Origin: Phytophthora quininea
Lineage: Eukaryota; Oomycota; Peronosporomycetes; Peronosporales; Peronosporaceae
Reading direction: 5' to 3'
Length of the DNA: 64,000 nucleotides
NCBI GenBank assembly: GCA_011947345.1
Contig: JAAVTG010000740.1
Location: 226,061-290,060 of the forward strand
Positions 49,598 through 60,586 of the stretch are shown piece after piece. Under the pieces are notes generated by a model that saw only the letters and a list, made by a program, of their open reading frames with translations, had not been told where the DNA came from and made no database searches. The position numbers were made by a program, and so were the translations under genes. Numbering within the stretch: the first letter of the stretch is position 1; every line of letters starts with the position of its first letter.

Positions 49598-50199
49598 CTA
49601 AGCTGCCAGCTTCTTGGTCACCTCGGCGAACGACTTGCCCTGGGTGGTGGCGACCGTCAGCTCGAGCTTGGACGGCTGGCGAGAGCCGTCACCGTTGGCG
49701 AGGGTGCCGGCACCCCACGGAGATCCGCCGTGGATCTCGTCCATGTTGAAGAGTTCGGGGCACGGTAGCCCAACGGCACAAAGGTGAGACCTTGGTGAGC
49801 CAGGAACGTCAGCGCTGTGAAGGCGGTGGTCTCCTGACCGCCACCCTGGGTGCCCGTACTGAAGAAGATACCGGCGGGCTTGCCCACCAAGGCACCGGAC
49901 GCCCACAGACCGCCGAGGGAGTCGAAGTAAGCCTTGACCTGCGATGGCAACGAACCGAAGCGGGTCGGGAAGCCGAAGAGGATGCCGTCGGCGTCCTTGA
50001 CCGTGTCGGCGGTGGCGATCGGGTGGTCCTTCTTGGGGGCAGCGTGGATCTGAGCCAGCAGCTCCTCGGGCAGAGTCTCCTGCACTTGGTAGATGGTGGC
50101 CTCGACGCCCGGAACGGACTCGATGCCCTTCTTGGCAGCCTCGGCGAGCTTGGCGACGTGGCCGTAGGTGGAGTAGTAGATGATAGCGATCTTGACCAT
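49598..50199 (-). CDS. NAD(P)H:quinone oxidoreductase, WrbA type (copy 1)
   Basis: 200 residues from ATG 50199. Flavodoxin fold with the FMN phosphate loop [12 protein letters not shown] at the N-terminus, [18 protein letters not shown], the [13 protein letters not shown] loop, and a GGSPWGAG segment that lines the flavin/quinone site in WrbA. The enzyme reduces quinones by two electrons without releasing semiquinone and protects against oxidative stress. One base is missing in the G run at 49757-49760, moving the last 50 residues to another frame. The gene faces away from its paralogue at 51350 across 1.15 kb. Confidence 0.93.
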
Positions 50200-50237
50200 G
50201 GTGGTGGTGGTCGAGTTGGACTTTAGCGAGGCAAGAC

Positions 50238-50253
50238 GAATTGGAGAATGAGC
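50238..50253 (-). promoter_or_regulatory. Oomycete initiator-like core promoter of WrbA copy 1
   Basis: Read on the minus strand the site is GCTCATTCTCCAATTC, about 40-55 bases before the ATG. It fits the published oomycete core-promoter pattern GCTCATTYYNCAWTTT very closely. The paralogue at 51350 has CTCATTCTTCAAT in the same place. Confidence 0.75.
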
Positions 50254-51288
50254 TCTTTGTGGAACTTTGCAGGGCGCCGCCGGCAGCGAGGAACTCTCCA
50301 ACTTGCAGTGTCAGGGCTGCAAGTGTGTCATTGCTTGTGGCAGTGGGCTCATCAACAACAGTTGACGTTGAAGTTGTCCTGTAAGACATTATACTTGAGT
50401 GGATTGACTGTAAAAGATGAAAGCATATCTCACAAGCATAAGCAACAAACGGACTGTGGTATATCATACCTGGTGAGAATAAGATTGATGTATCTATATC
50501 GAATTGAGGAGGGAAACGTTTAGGCAATCTTGTTGTCGAGTGTGACGTGGCAGCAGCTTGATTACCGCGCACCTCCAATTGGCCACCTTGCCTTTGATTA
50601 GTGTGTTGGAGCGCAGTTGCGAGCTCCGTCATGCCTGCTAGCGTACCTCCTGCGTCCTGCGTCGTCACGGCCGCTTTTTCCAGCGTTTTCCACCGCCGAC
50701 GAGGTTAAAGAAGACCTCCACCGTCCACTAGGTGGGGCATGAGTTGGACGTCATCTTCACCTAACCGAGTGAGGCCTTCCGGTGGCTGCACGGGAAGGAA
50801 GACAAACTAATCCGCTAATCCGCTGGTGCTTTGCACGTCGGCAAGACTTCCATGTTGTCCTGGTGGAGGGCTGGTCTGATACGCGAAAGCTTTGTGGCTG
50901 TCGGTTCCAGCAAGTTACAGATTGCAACTGGCGGATACTACCAAGCAGCTCATAAAGTGTTTCTCCGCCGACACCTCTCCTCCCATGCACCAAAAACTTG
51001 AGCGATCCGAGCTCAACGAACGCAGGAAGAATGCAATGCACGAGCTCTTGGCAACAATGTATCCATGTGATAACGTGGCGGCAACTCTCACTGATTGGTC
51101 CATCACGATGCACGATGACCATGTTGATCATGTTAACTTGCCTGGTCTTCTCTAACGAATGTCTTAGAACCGGTTCGCATTGACTCGATACCTTTTTCTC
51201 AAAGCGTTGCCACATGGACCAGGTTGGTTCGTATTCACACGATGAGTGAACCACAAGGGGTCATCGCTCGAGCCTCGAGCTCTCTCAT
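50254..51288. other. Intergenic between the divergent WrbA genes
   Basis: About 1 kb with no supported gene. The longest frame, 50757-51254 on minus, has no family motif. Short gene-like scraps near 50740-50950 could be decayed coding DNA but cannot be identified. Confidence 0.45.
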
Positions 51289-51301
51289 CTCATTCTTCAA
51301 T
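51289..51301 (+). promoter_or_regulatory. Oomycete initiator-like core promoter of WrbA copy 2
   Basis: CTCATTCTTCAAT, 49-61 bases before ATG 51350. It matches the core of the site upstream of copy 1 (CTCATTCTCCAAT) at 12 of 13 positions. Confidence 0.7.
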
Positions 51302-51349
51302 CGTCCTCGTGACCATCAAGTTCCAGTAACACTCCTCTCCTTATTTAGC

Positions 51350-51952
51350 ATGACGAACGTCGCCATCATCTACTACTCCACCTACGGCCACATCGCCACC
51401 CTGGCCGACTCCGTCAAGGCAGGCGTCGAGTCCGTTCCTGGCGTGACTGCCACCGTCTACCAAGTGCAGGAGACTCTGTCGGAGGAGATCCTAGGCAAGA
51501 TGCACGCGCCGCCCAAGCGTGACCTCCCCGTCGCTACGGCCGACACGCTCAAGGAGGCGGACGCCATCCTGTTTGGCTTCCCCACAAGATTCGGCGCCTT
51601 CCCGGCGCAGGTCAAGGCGCTGTTCGACTCGTGCGGCGGTCTGTGGGCCAAGGGCGAGCTGGTGGGCAAGCCCGCCGGTATCTTCTTCAGCACTGGCACG
51701 CTTGGCGGCGGTCAGGAAACCACGTCGTTCACGGCCGTGACGTTCCTGGCGCACCAGGGCATGACGTTCGTGCCTCTGGGCTTCCGCGCTCCGGAGATGT
51801 TCAACGTGGAGGAGGTGCATGGCGGCTCCCCATGGGGCGCAGGCGCGATCGCTGGCGGTGACGGCTCTCGCCAGGTCTCCAAGGCGGAGAAGGCCATCGC
51901 CACGACGCAGGGCAAGTCGTTCGCTGAGATCGCCAAGAAGCTCTCGGCTTAG
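51350..51952 (+). CDS. NAD(P)H:quinone oxidoreductase, WrbA type (copy 2)
   Basis: 200 residues in one uninterrupted frame from ATG 51350. The frame is open further upstream, but [19 protein letters not shown] is the family start and sits just after the initiator motif. Landmarks are as in copy 1: the FMN loop YYSTYGH, GFPTRFGAFPAQVKALFD, FSTGTLGGGQETT and [18 protein letters not shown]. The two copies have the same length and are highly similar along their whole length, so they are an inverted duplication. Codon third positions are strongly G/C, as expected for a well-expressed housekeeping or stress gene. Function: two-electron quinone reduction. Confidence 0.96.
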   Translation: MTNVAIIYYSTYGHIATLADSVKAGVESVPGVTATVYQVQETLSEEILGKMHAPPKRDLPVATADTLKEADAILFGFPTRFGAFPAQVKALFDSCGGLWAKGELVGKPAGIFFSTGTLGGGQETTSFTAVTFLAHQGMTFVPLGFRAPEMFNVEEVHGGSPWGAGAIAGGDGSRQVSKAEKAIATTQGKSFAEIAKKLSA

Positions 51953-52091
51953 AGCGCAGATCGCACGGGTCAAGATAGCAGCATCTTGATCAATAAAGTG
52001 TATCTTTTGGCTTTCACATTGTTAGAAGAGTTCGATCACCTCATTTACAGCTCATTCTTGAAGTGGCGATCTTTTCATACTATAGAGACGC

Positions 52092-53841
52092 ATGGCTACA
52101 GCAGTGGAATTGCGAGAACTCGAGCGTGGCGATGGCGCGTGGGAGAATATTCAGGTGCTGGATGGTTGAAACAGCAAACGTATAAATGTGAACTCACGAG
52201 CAACATGCAGGAAGTACTGCGCTTCGGCTTTCGGAGTTTGTGGGGAGCATTCGCTGCGGTGGACGGTCGTATTGTGGTGAGAGTCTGGCATGTTTGGATT
52301 GCAGTAGCAATGAGGTCTAAAAGGATTATGACTGCGAACAACAGGAGCTCGAGAAGACTGCGGAAGCCCAGAGAGTCAATACACAGAGACAGCAGCAGCA
52401 TTTGGAAGCTATCGCTCAAACTCTCAACGCAATGAGTGAGCAACTTCGAGTGTGAGTGGAGAATACATGTATGGCTGTATCTCCCTTTGCCTCTGAGGAT
52501 GTACTGCAGTGAAAAGGAAGAGGCTACAAACCAGCAGCTAGAAGCTCGAGTTCAGCATTTGGAGGATCAACATGACCAACTCTCAACGAACGATAGTGCG
52601 GTTAACACAGACAACATCGACAAGATGGCGCGACATCTCGCCTTGCTGGAAGAAGAAATGGGGCATGTCGTCGCAGCAGTCGATCGGAAAGCAGATATGG
52701 AGCTTGTACTAACTCAAGAGAAAAAGTTGCAAGACGAAATCCACTTGAGAGTAAGGAGAATGTCGCTAGAAGCTGCTACTGTTTAACGTTGTTTATTCCT
52801 ATGGTATACTAGTGCAAGAAGTCTGCGTTTGATCAAGAGTTCCGCGCCTTGCAGCAGCAATTTCAGATCCAGCGGCAGGAGCTACAGCAACGGCTTAAGA
52901 CGTCCTTGTCGGACTTGAAAACAGCACAAGAAACTCTAATGCACTCTACTCTAGATGAATGGAACAACGAGGCCAAAGAAAGCACTTGTCTGCGTGACAA
53001 GAAGCAGACCGAACGTTTAAGCTCCATAGACGACCAGATAAAGAGTTGCTGTGAAAGGATTCACATCCAGCAAAGTCGCCTCGATACTCTACAACAAGAA
53101 ATTGAAGAGCGTGTCTGCAAGATCGTTGCAACTGATCGAGAAGAAATATCTCGACAATGTAGTGACGCACACGGTCGCATCGATTATCAATTCCGGACGC
53201 AAGAGGAATCTTTTGAGCAATTTCGAAAGCAAAGTGAAGTTTTGAATGCCAAGTTCGAGAAGGTATCGGTTGAGATCCGAAGTGCAGTGGAAGAGCTGGA
53301 CCATCGTATTCTGGAGCGTGGTCGTCAAGGGATCGAGGAATTGCACCGTCAGATCGCTGAAGAAATGCACAACGCACTGAATGCGCTTGCTCCTGCCAAG
53401 GATAAGGAGCAGCGTAAGTTGAAGCAGCACCAGCACGTCGTCGGACGTAAAATGGCTGAGCTGGATCAAATGCTGCAGCTCGTCGGGCGACAGCTCATTC
53501 AAAACACGTCACAGTTGCAAGTGCTGCGCAATGAGCAGCTCGCGCATGACTTTCATCTTGATCTACAGAATGAAGATGACAATCTCTTCGGGGACGATCT
53601 CTTGGTGAGGTATGGAGATGCCACGAGAGACTTGTGGCCTGAAGTCGCTCCAAATTATGAACTTGGTGTACCTGAAGTGGATCGATCAATTGCGAGTATT
53701 AGCAATGAAGACGCAGCAGAACTGCAAGCACGACGATCCAAGCACCAAGTGCTACAGGAACAGCTCGACAAGAAACTCCATGACTACAGCCAGATTCTAA
53801 ATGTCAACCAAAGAGACGAGAAGACCACGCAGACCGCATGA
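52092..53841 (+). CDS. Long coiled-coil protein
   Basis: About 510 residues, unknown family. Exon 1 is 52092-52154 (MATAVELRELERGDGAWENI). Introns are at 52155-52210, 52452-52509 and 52750-52812. From about 52330 to the end it is almost all heptad-type coiled coil rich in Gln, Glu and Leu (QQELEKTAEAQRV, LALLEEEMGHVVAAVDRKA, LQQQFQIQRQELQQRLK). A short acidic non-helical stretch (LDLQNEDDNLFGDDLL) precedes the last helix. Exon 2 (52211-52451) changes frame in the A run near 52320, so its first part is uncertain. Such proteins are often cytoskeletal or flagellar, but nothing here proves that. Confidence 0.6.
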
Positions 53842-53953
53842 TTATCAAAAGAGTGATTACATTAGAAGAAAAGAGGCCTCGTCTTGAATCGCAGTGTGTT
53901 GATGATGAGGTTTGTATCGGTTTGCTTCGCGTCTGCAAATTATCATTCCCTTT

Positions 53954-55438
53954 TTAACTGATAGACGCGATGGGAGTCCCATTTCCGATACTGCCCCGTT
54001 CATCCAGAGACCCCGCCTCTAGTGCACCATTTCCGTTCGGCAGTGAGCCATTGGATCCAATAGCAGAGGACGTGTTAGCAGCTGTAGACGCGCTCATGAC
54101 GGCTAATAAATCGATCGAAGAAGGCGCGATTTCCATCCGAAGCGAAGCCTCCACATTCTCCAGAATTCCCCACAAGAACTCCTGCTCTTGCTCATACGTC
54201 ACCCCGTCATCATTGCCGCTGTCAAGAAGCGCCAGAATCTCCTCGTTCGACGGCTGCTGCGCTTGCACACGCGGCAGCTCAAGCGTCGTAAGCTGAGCTG
54301 AGAATTGCTCGCCCAATTTCTGCTCGTTTAGGAGGCTGTGAGAGGCCGTGACAATCTCGTTCTTGCGTTGCACAGCTTGCTCGGCTTCGAGTGGTTCGGG
54401 CACCTCGCTGATATCGATGAAAGCCTGCGCCGCACTCTCCACAATCCCACTCAGACGGTCGTTCTCGCTCATTACTCCCTTACCCGACCACATTCCACTG
54501 GACCGCCCGTTGCTGCCCAAGCCGCCCATTCCGAGCTCTCCGTGGAGATCCAGATGCTTCTCTAACTCCAAAAGTGCTGCAACGAGGCATCGTCGAGGAT
54601 GCCAGGCACCTGTAGCAGCCCATCTAACACAAGCAAAATAAAGTAAGTACTCATATAGTCGTCCTCATATCGAAATGACGTACCGAGATACTCTTGCAGA
54701 CTTGCCTGACGCTTTATCAAGAAGTTGGGGTCAAATCTAAGTACCAAATAAATTCGTCAGTGCACAAATAATATTAAAAAAACTTTGGGAATTCTCAGTG
54801 CAATGGATATCAAAGAGGTCACTAGCACGGGGAGAGCAAAAGACGGTAGGCCCGCCATAGACCGCCCAGTACTGCTTCGGGACGTCAACTCCAGCTAAAA
54901 GATCCGCCACTAGACTCGGGTCCTTGCTCTTGCTCAGATAAGATCAAGTGGTTTGGCAGTCCTCGACTGCAACAAAGCAGCCTCCTCTCTTCCTTTTCAA
55001 CAGTAGCGCCCCCTCGAGTCAGTGACTTGGGTCCAACTAGCCAGAGGAGTCTCACAACGCAGTACACTGTGGCTCCATAGCAGTCTCCCTCTCGATTGTG
55101 ACGTGCAGACTCTCCCCATTCCAATTGCGTTGCTCATCACTGAATTCCCCATATCTGTACAGCACCTAGAGACCTACCGGCCGAACCACTGCTTCTCCGG
55201 CAAAGAGGCCTCGATCAGGTCGCCGAAACGCCGCACGAGACGCGAGTGCAGCTGGTCGAAGTCGCTGAAGCGTCTGGAGATGCGCCACAGGCCGCCGTTG
55301 CACGAGATCTACGGCCACAGCGCGCGTCAGAGAGCGTAACCACCTAGATAGAAGAGCTAAGAAGCTGCTGACCTCGACGACGAACTCGGTGTGGTCCCCC
55401 ACCGTCTCGTAGCCCGTGATCAGCGCGCTCACGTTCAT
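53954..55438 (-). CDS. PX-domain protein
   Basis: Exons on minus: 55438-55373, 55308-55178, 54736-54684 and 54623-53954, about 306 residues. The joined exons make a PX domain: MNVSALITGYETVGDHTEF, then GLWRISRRFSDFDQLHSRL with the phosphoinositide-binding Arg-Arg-[FY]-Ser/Asp motif, then LPEKQWFGR, FDPNFLIKRQASLQEYL and DDASLQHFLELEKH. The remainder is a short helical and Ser/Gly-rich tail with no further domain. PX domains bind PI3P on endosomes. Two introns are 60-64 nt, but the second is 441 nt. One T is missing near 54570, just after the PX domain. An upstream exon cannot be excluded. Confidence 0.8.
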
Positions 55439-55603
55439 CTGCGTCGGAGTCTTCGGACCGCGGTGTGAAAACTGAGACCGAATAGAGAATGGGTATACAT
55501 TTCTGTAAAGTACGATTGGGTATGATTATTTTTAACTCTTGATTGAGAGCAACTTCAAAGTGAGACGAAAGGAAAACTTTACTTTGGTGGATCTTGGGGA
55601 GAC

Positions 55604-56696
55604 ATGGCGCACTACGGACGCTCTGGAGCGGACCGCGTGACGGTGGCGGTGGACCTAGATCACGCGCTGACCAAGCTGCTGGACGCAGCGGACAGCTGGC
55701 ACCAGGCAGAGCACGGCGAAGCGGTACGCCCGCTCTTTTCGAGATTTGAAGTACTTCTTCATTAAAAACTGGTTATATTCACGGTATGTTCTTGAAGATC
55801 AATGTGGACGCTATTGCCAGTCCTTGCTGGGCGAGTGTGTGGGGCGATAAGAGCAAGACGGAGGCGTTCTACCATTCTACGCAGTTCGAGGGTGAAGTCA
55901 AGGCCGTGCAAGGAGCTAGCGAGGCCCTGAAGCCACTACGCAAACACTTTTCTCTACTAGCCATCACCGACCGGCCTCGGTCGGTGGAGAAGCTGACGAG
56001 AGAGTGGCTGGACCAGCACTTTTCCGGAGTGTTCGACAAGCTCATCTTCCTAGACGAAGAGAGCTCGGACCACGTAGTCTCTCGTAAGAAGGAACTGTAC
56101 GAGGAGTTCAAAGTTAAGGTCGCAGTGGCGTCCGATGCTTGTCTGCTAACAGAAGCGGCGGTGGATGTCGGTCATGGCATCATTGTCGGCTCTGTACCCT
56201 GGACCAAGACGACCGGCGAACTGCGGAGTGGGATGGTACAGGTGGAGGACTGGCCAACCGCCCGAGGAGCTTTCGACCAGCTGATAAAGGATCTCGAGCT
56301 CAAGCCGATGGATAAGGTCTTTCCTGGGCCCCGACTCGCTCGGTACACAGACGACCTAGTGACAGTCTCGACACGGAAACCGGCAGGTAGGTACAGTCAG
56401 TATCTTTCGTTCCTTGTTCAGTAGTATAGACTAAGTCTGGGGACTGTTGCCACAGTCTTCTACGCCAACATCATCAACTCCAAGTTCACAGTGCAAAAGC
56501 AGGAAACGGTGCGACTACAGGCGGCCGAGGCGGCCATCACAACAGCCGTGCAGGCTGCAGAGATCCTGCGTCTTCAGAACAATGCCGTGACGACCAAAAT
56601 CTCGACCCGATACGCGCTGAACCGCCCCAAGGAGCGGGAGGCTACCGCGTGCCTAAACTGGAGTTGGTGTTGCAGCGTGTGGCGCGGAAGGCCTAG
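55604..56696 (+). CDS. HAD-like phosphatase family protein
   Basis: Exons 55604-55723, 55798-56386 and 56456-56696, about 316 residues. It opens with a HAD motif I of type D-x-D (TVAVDLDHALTKLL). A helical cap region follows, then motif II (LAITDRPRS), a helix with LTREWLDQHFSGVFDKLIFL, motif III Lys in SRKKELYEEF, and an Asp-containing motif IV (KVAVASDACLLTEAAVDVG). The layout resembles 5'(3')-deoxyribonucleotidase-type HAD proteins. The last exon adds a helix (FTVQKQETVRLQAAEAAIT) not expected in that enzyme. One G is missing near 56640 close to the end; allowing for it gives a stop at 56694-56696. Substrate unknown. Confidence 0.6.
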
Positions 56697-56803
56697 GCAG
56701 AGGGGGCAATGATTTGTGTCAGAGCAATAATCAAACGAGCAGCACGAGACGGAAACCAACAGGAAAAGACCGAACCAAAGGACGTGTATGAAGTCTCAGC
56801 TGC

Positions 56804-57086
56804 TCAATCGCCTCTAGAGGCCTTGGATCTGGCCTCCAGGTACTCTCGACGCCCCTCATCGCGCATCTGGCGGCGCTCCGCCTCGTTGACAGTCACAATG
56901 TCGTCTGCATCAAAAACATAGTCAGAGTTTTACTACGTTTGCAATGGATTGCCATCGTTGTAAGCACATACAGAAGCCCGTCTTGACCATAAAGACCTCC
57001 ATCGCTGCGCCAGTGACGAAGCAGATGGGCACCAGCTTCTTGAGGATCGGCGTGAGTGCCACCGTCGCTTGGTGATGCGGCGCCAT
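56804..57086 (-). CDS. SMIM4/UQCC5-like small mitochondrial membrane protein
   Basis: Two exons (57086-56972 and 56904-56804) joined over a 67-nt intron give a 71-residue protein. The core, ICFVTGAAMEVFMVKTGFYD followed by a charged tail with EAERRQMRDE, matches the SMIM4/C3orf78 family (PFxFVxGxxMEwxMxK..FYDv). In animals this inner-membrane protein (UQCC5) helps assemble complex III and contacts mitoribosomes. It has one TM helix, the family's usual length of about 70 residues, and no frame break. It is divergent from the SET gene with 130 bp between the start codons. Confidence 0.85.
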
Positions 57087-57216
57087 GTTGGTTGTGTGGC
57101 AGCAATTGATATTTACAATTTACGTAGCATAACATCATTTGGCCGTTACATGTACCCACTTACCCATTTTCCCAAAAGGACGCACAGCCAACGGAAACGG
57201 CAAGTACGTGGCAAAG

Positions 57217-58098
57217 ATGGAGACTGCAACGCTGCACTGCGGAGGCTTCCGCTGCCTGGATCGAGACGAATGCTACCACTACGACGAGAGCCTGAAGAAA
57301 GCGAACTTTATGCACGACGGCGCCGCGTGTAGCTCCGTGCTGGCCGAGGAGCAGCTCCGGTTCCGGTATCACAACCGCCACGGCCAAGTGCTCATGCTCA
57401 AGTGAGTAGTAATTTACAGTCTTTCAATTGCATCAATTGCTGATGAATCTTGCGCACTTTTAGCGCCGACGAAGTGCAAGATCTGATGAAGTGTACCTTC
57501 ACCAGCAAGCTGCTGTTCCAGCGGACCCATTTGCTGCGCAACTACGCGTTCTGGGGGTTCTCGGACTCGGTGGTGGACGGGTTTGACCAATTCGCACCGC
57601 TGGGGCATGCGATATTGGAAATCTCGCCGAAGGTTGCAATTGGACACGTCGCGATGCTCGACCACGTGGAGGAGCAGCCGCTCGGACTGTTTGCGGTGGA
57701 AGAGCTTAAGAGCTTTGAGTTTCTAGGGGAGTACACTGGCGTATTGCAGGTCGGAGTGAACGAAACAGGCAGACATGACCCGTATGGGATTTCGTATCCG
57801 TCCGTGTACGAAGGCGGTGATCTGTATGTGAGCGCCAGCGAGTACGGCAACGTGATCCGCTGCATCAACCACAGCGCCACTCCGAACGCTCGCTTCGTTC
57901 CGATGGTGCACCACGGCATCCTGCGGATCTTCTGCGTGCGTGATATTGAAGGGAACGTTGCATGTTACATGTGACTGACGTTTATTGTTGCAGTTTGTCA
58001 TTCAGGACATCAAACCGGGCGAGCAGATCTTCGTTAATTATGGCGCTGGGTACTGGAAATCGACGGGCATCGAGCCTGTCGCGTTCGACCAGCAATGA
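57217..58098 (+). CDS. SET-domain protein
   Basis: Exons 57217-57401, 57464-57935 and 57994-58098 give 253 residues with no frame break. The N-terminal part has several Cys/His (LHCGGFRCLDRDECYHYDE) and may bind metal. The SET domain follows: GLFAVEELKSFEFLGEYTG (SET motif I), a variable insert, then LYVSASEYGNVIRCINHS with the N-H-S motif that binds S-adenosylmethionine, and IKPGEQIFVNYG with the catalytic-type Tyr. The C-terminus is short, with no post-SET Cys cluster. SET enzymes methylate lysines of histones or other proteins. Target unknown; the lack of pre-SET and post-SET Cys suggests a non-histone substrate. ATG 57217 is the first plausible start; the open frame extends upstream to about 57139. 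Confidence 0.85.
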
Positions 58099-58449
58099 AA
58101 AGTCTTCGTGCACGTGTGATTGCAGTCAAATTTGCTCCAACTACCCAATGGTTTCTTTCCGGAAGACCCAAGAGGAGAAAGTCGTGTTTGTTCGTTGGTC
58201 GTCGCCCAGCTGGCTGTTGCCAAGGAAGAAAGCAAAATGAGTCGCGCTCCTGTACGACGATAGGACCATCAGGTACCAACGTCGATGGTCACCGAATTCA
58301 GATGAGGGCCATGCTAGCAAAGTGAAACTTCGAAGGCAACTATCGGGAGCATAGAACAACTTTTTCGTAAAATGAAGATAATGCAGAGCGTGACAAGACC
58401 ACAGTCTTTCATCTTAAGTAAAACGTCGACAGCCTACAACACGAACTCT
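58099..58449. other. Intergenic between the SET and CRN genes
   Basis: No gene recognised. The last part may belong to the 3' end of the CRN gene on the minus strand. Confidence 0.4.
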
Positions 58450-60353
58450 CGAATAACTTGGCGAAGTGGCCCTTCCACGAGGGATCTTGCCGCCTTCACT
58501 TCGCCAATTGAATGATTTCCTCCGCATCAGCACCGAAGTAGCACTTAGCGACCGAGAAGTTCATCCGCTCGAAGAGCATAGTCACTATCTTTCCATCCCG
58601 TGTAGGATTTCCAGCCAAATTGCTTCGATCAACGACGACGTAGTCGATTAAACCGAGCGGAGCATACTTCCCCGGAGTCGAGCCAAATGTCCGACAACGC
58701 TACTGTCATTTACGAGCAATTGGATTCCCCACCGAACGTTCCCATTCAGATGCAGGTAAAGATCAACATTTCCCTGATGGCCGGATTGGGCTGGACCAAG
58801 CTTGACGGGAACACCCGTGATAACTCTGGGCAAATGGAGCACGATTGGGGGTGTTTTCCGCCAAAGCAATCAGAAAAAGTTGCTGGAAAGTGGTCTCGTC
58901 GGGGAACGTGGTTGCCCACGGAACTGAGCGTTGAAGCACATCCGCCGACAAGCTTTTGATCACGTCCTTGATCAATTGACGCAACGTCTCTGGATTTCTA
59001 TCCCCACGATCCGGAAACAGCCACTTGCTGTAGTATCTCCCAGCCAGAGGCGAACAAAACTCGTAGCAACCGTAGGCACTCCGTGCCACAATACCTGCCG
59101 TCTCCAGACTTTGGAAAATTTTCGTGTCAGCAGCACTCAACCGCTCCAATGGATTGAAAACAAATAGCTTGATCAAAAATGCGCGAACGTCGGCGCTTAG
59201 TGTCGCGTGCTCAGCTCCAAAGAAGCTCTCCATATCGTCCACTAATTCACCAGACAGATAATATCCCAACAAAGTGTGGTGCTGAGGATGCTGGTTCTCT
59301 TGGAAACGCTTCTGGATCGCATCAATGGATGCGAGCAACGCACCAACGACTCCATTGCACTCACGTATGATCACCGTCACCACCTCGGGAAGTTGCATCC
59401 TTGGTGGCAGGCCGTTTTCCATCGTAATTAACTGGTGGGCTTCATCATCGGTGATCAAGAAGTCCAATCGTTGGAGTGTGAACGGCATATACTTTCTAAA
59501 CGCGACAGGACTGGTAGGGACCTGCGTCTCCAGCAAGTGCGTACCCGACAGTATAAACTGAATATGCCTCGGGGCCATGATCCCTGGCCTCGTGGTTGTA
59601 CAATAGGAATTCTCAGCAGGTCGACCCAAAACCGCATGTTGCCATACTGTCGCTAGCAATCGTCCAACACAAAGATGTGTAGCGTGCCGTCCTCGGGAAT
59701 CCGACACACCTTTTGACAATATCGATACCAAGCTTATCGAGCTGCTCTGTGGGATTCGAAATGACGTTCAAGTCAATGTAGTTGCAGCAAAATTCGGGGT
59801 GTTGAATGTCAAACAATGCCAGTAGCGATGTCTTCCCATACCCTGAGGGTGCTAACAGCATCACGAAGCAGTTCTCCTCCACACTGCTGTACAGCCGTTC
59901 CACCAAAGCTTCACGACGTAGGAGGAGATTCTCCGCATTAATCCCTTCCACTAGAGGTCGATACACTTTTTGCGTTGGAATTGTGGCGGAATCATCACCA
60001 GCACGCCAACAGGACCCTCACCTGCGATAAGTTGGTCCGGCTCGAGGTGGCCCCACGCATCGACTACTTCTGACAGACTGAAATCCGACAGTAGTTGATC
60101 CAAGAATTTCATTTCCGTGAGGTTGCCAGTGTAGACGGTTGTAGTCATCACGTCTTTCATGGTCACCCACGACCCGTCCGGGTTCCTTCCCCACAAAAGT
60201 GCGCAAATACATGGCGTCACATTTGATCGACGCCGAGACCTTGTCCTTGATCGCTTCCTTCAAGTCCTCGACTGTGTCGTCGTTGCCTACTTTCACCGAG
60301 AACACGTCTCCCGGACTTCCAGCGATTGCACAGTAGACCTTGGGTATCGCCAT
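58450..60353 (-). CDS. Crinkler (CRN)-family effector-like gene with NTPase and nuclease-like regions, broken frame
   Basis: Read from ATG 60353, the first about 55 codons are the ubiquitin-like N-terminal domain of oomycete CRN effectors, with the FLAK-position motif reading FVGK. The rest of the trafficking region (60190-59960) lies in another frame and ends in a hydrophobic VLVMIP stretch at the place of the family's HVLVVxP junction. A P-loop NTPase region follows (Walker A PSGYGKTS near 59840) and continues in a third frame to about 58790. The last part (58790-58450) has a WGI-type strand that fits the PD-(D/E)xK-like nuclease region of NTPase-type CRNs. At least four frame changes occur (about 60190, 59960, 59690-59640 and 58790), plus a further one near the end. 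CRNs are delivered into plant cells and act in the nucleus. Whether the gene is intact in the organism cannot be told from this sequence. No classical signal peptide is seen, as is common for CRNs. Confidence 0.8.
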
Positions 60354-60421
60354 CTCTTAGTGCGCTTGATTCCGACTCGTCAAGTTTTGGAATACGCATT
60401 TTGTTGCCAAAGTGTCAAGTG

Positions 60422-60441
60422 CAATCAATCAATCAATCAAT
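60422..60441. repeat. Short AATC tetranucleotide microsatellite
   Basis: About five tandem copies of CAAT/AATC between the CRN and RidA genes. Confidence 0.7.
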
Positions 60442-60586
60442 TAATACTTATAATCCCCAACACACGACGTCGGCGACGGAGTCGCTGGTCTAGCATTGCC
60501 AGTGAGATAGAACGAGTGTTAAATGCTATCGATTTACAAGCAACACCAACTGTGTCATAGCTTTACTGTAGCAACTGTGAGAAGTT

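Noticed and set aside
49598..50668. Long N-terminal extension of WrbA copy 1 (356-codon frame)
   Set aside because: The upstream part is another frame running through the promoter and reading the gene's middle out of frame. The family start is ATG 50199, just after the initiator motif.
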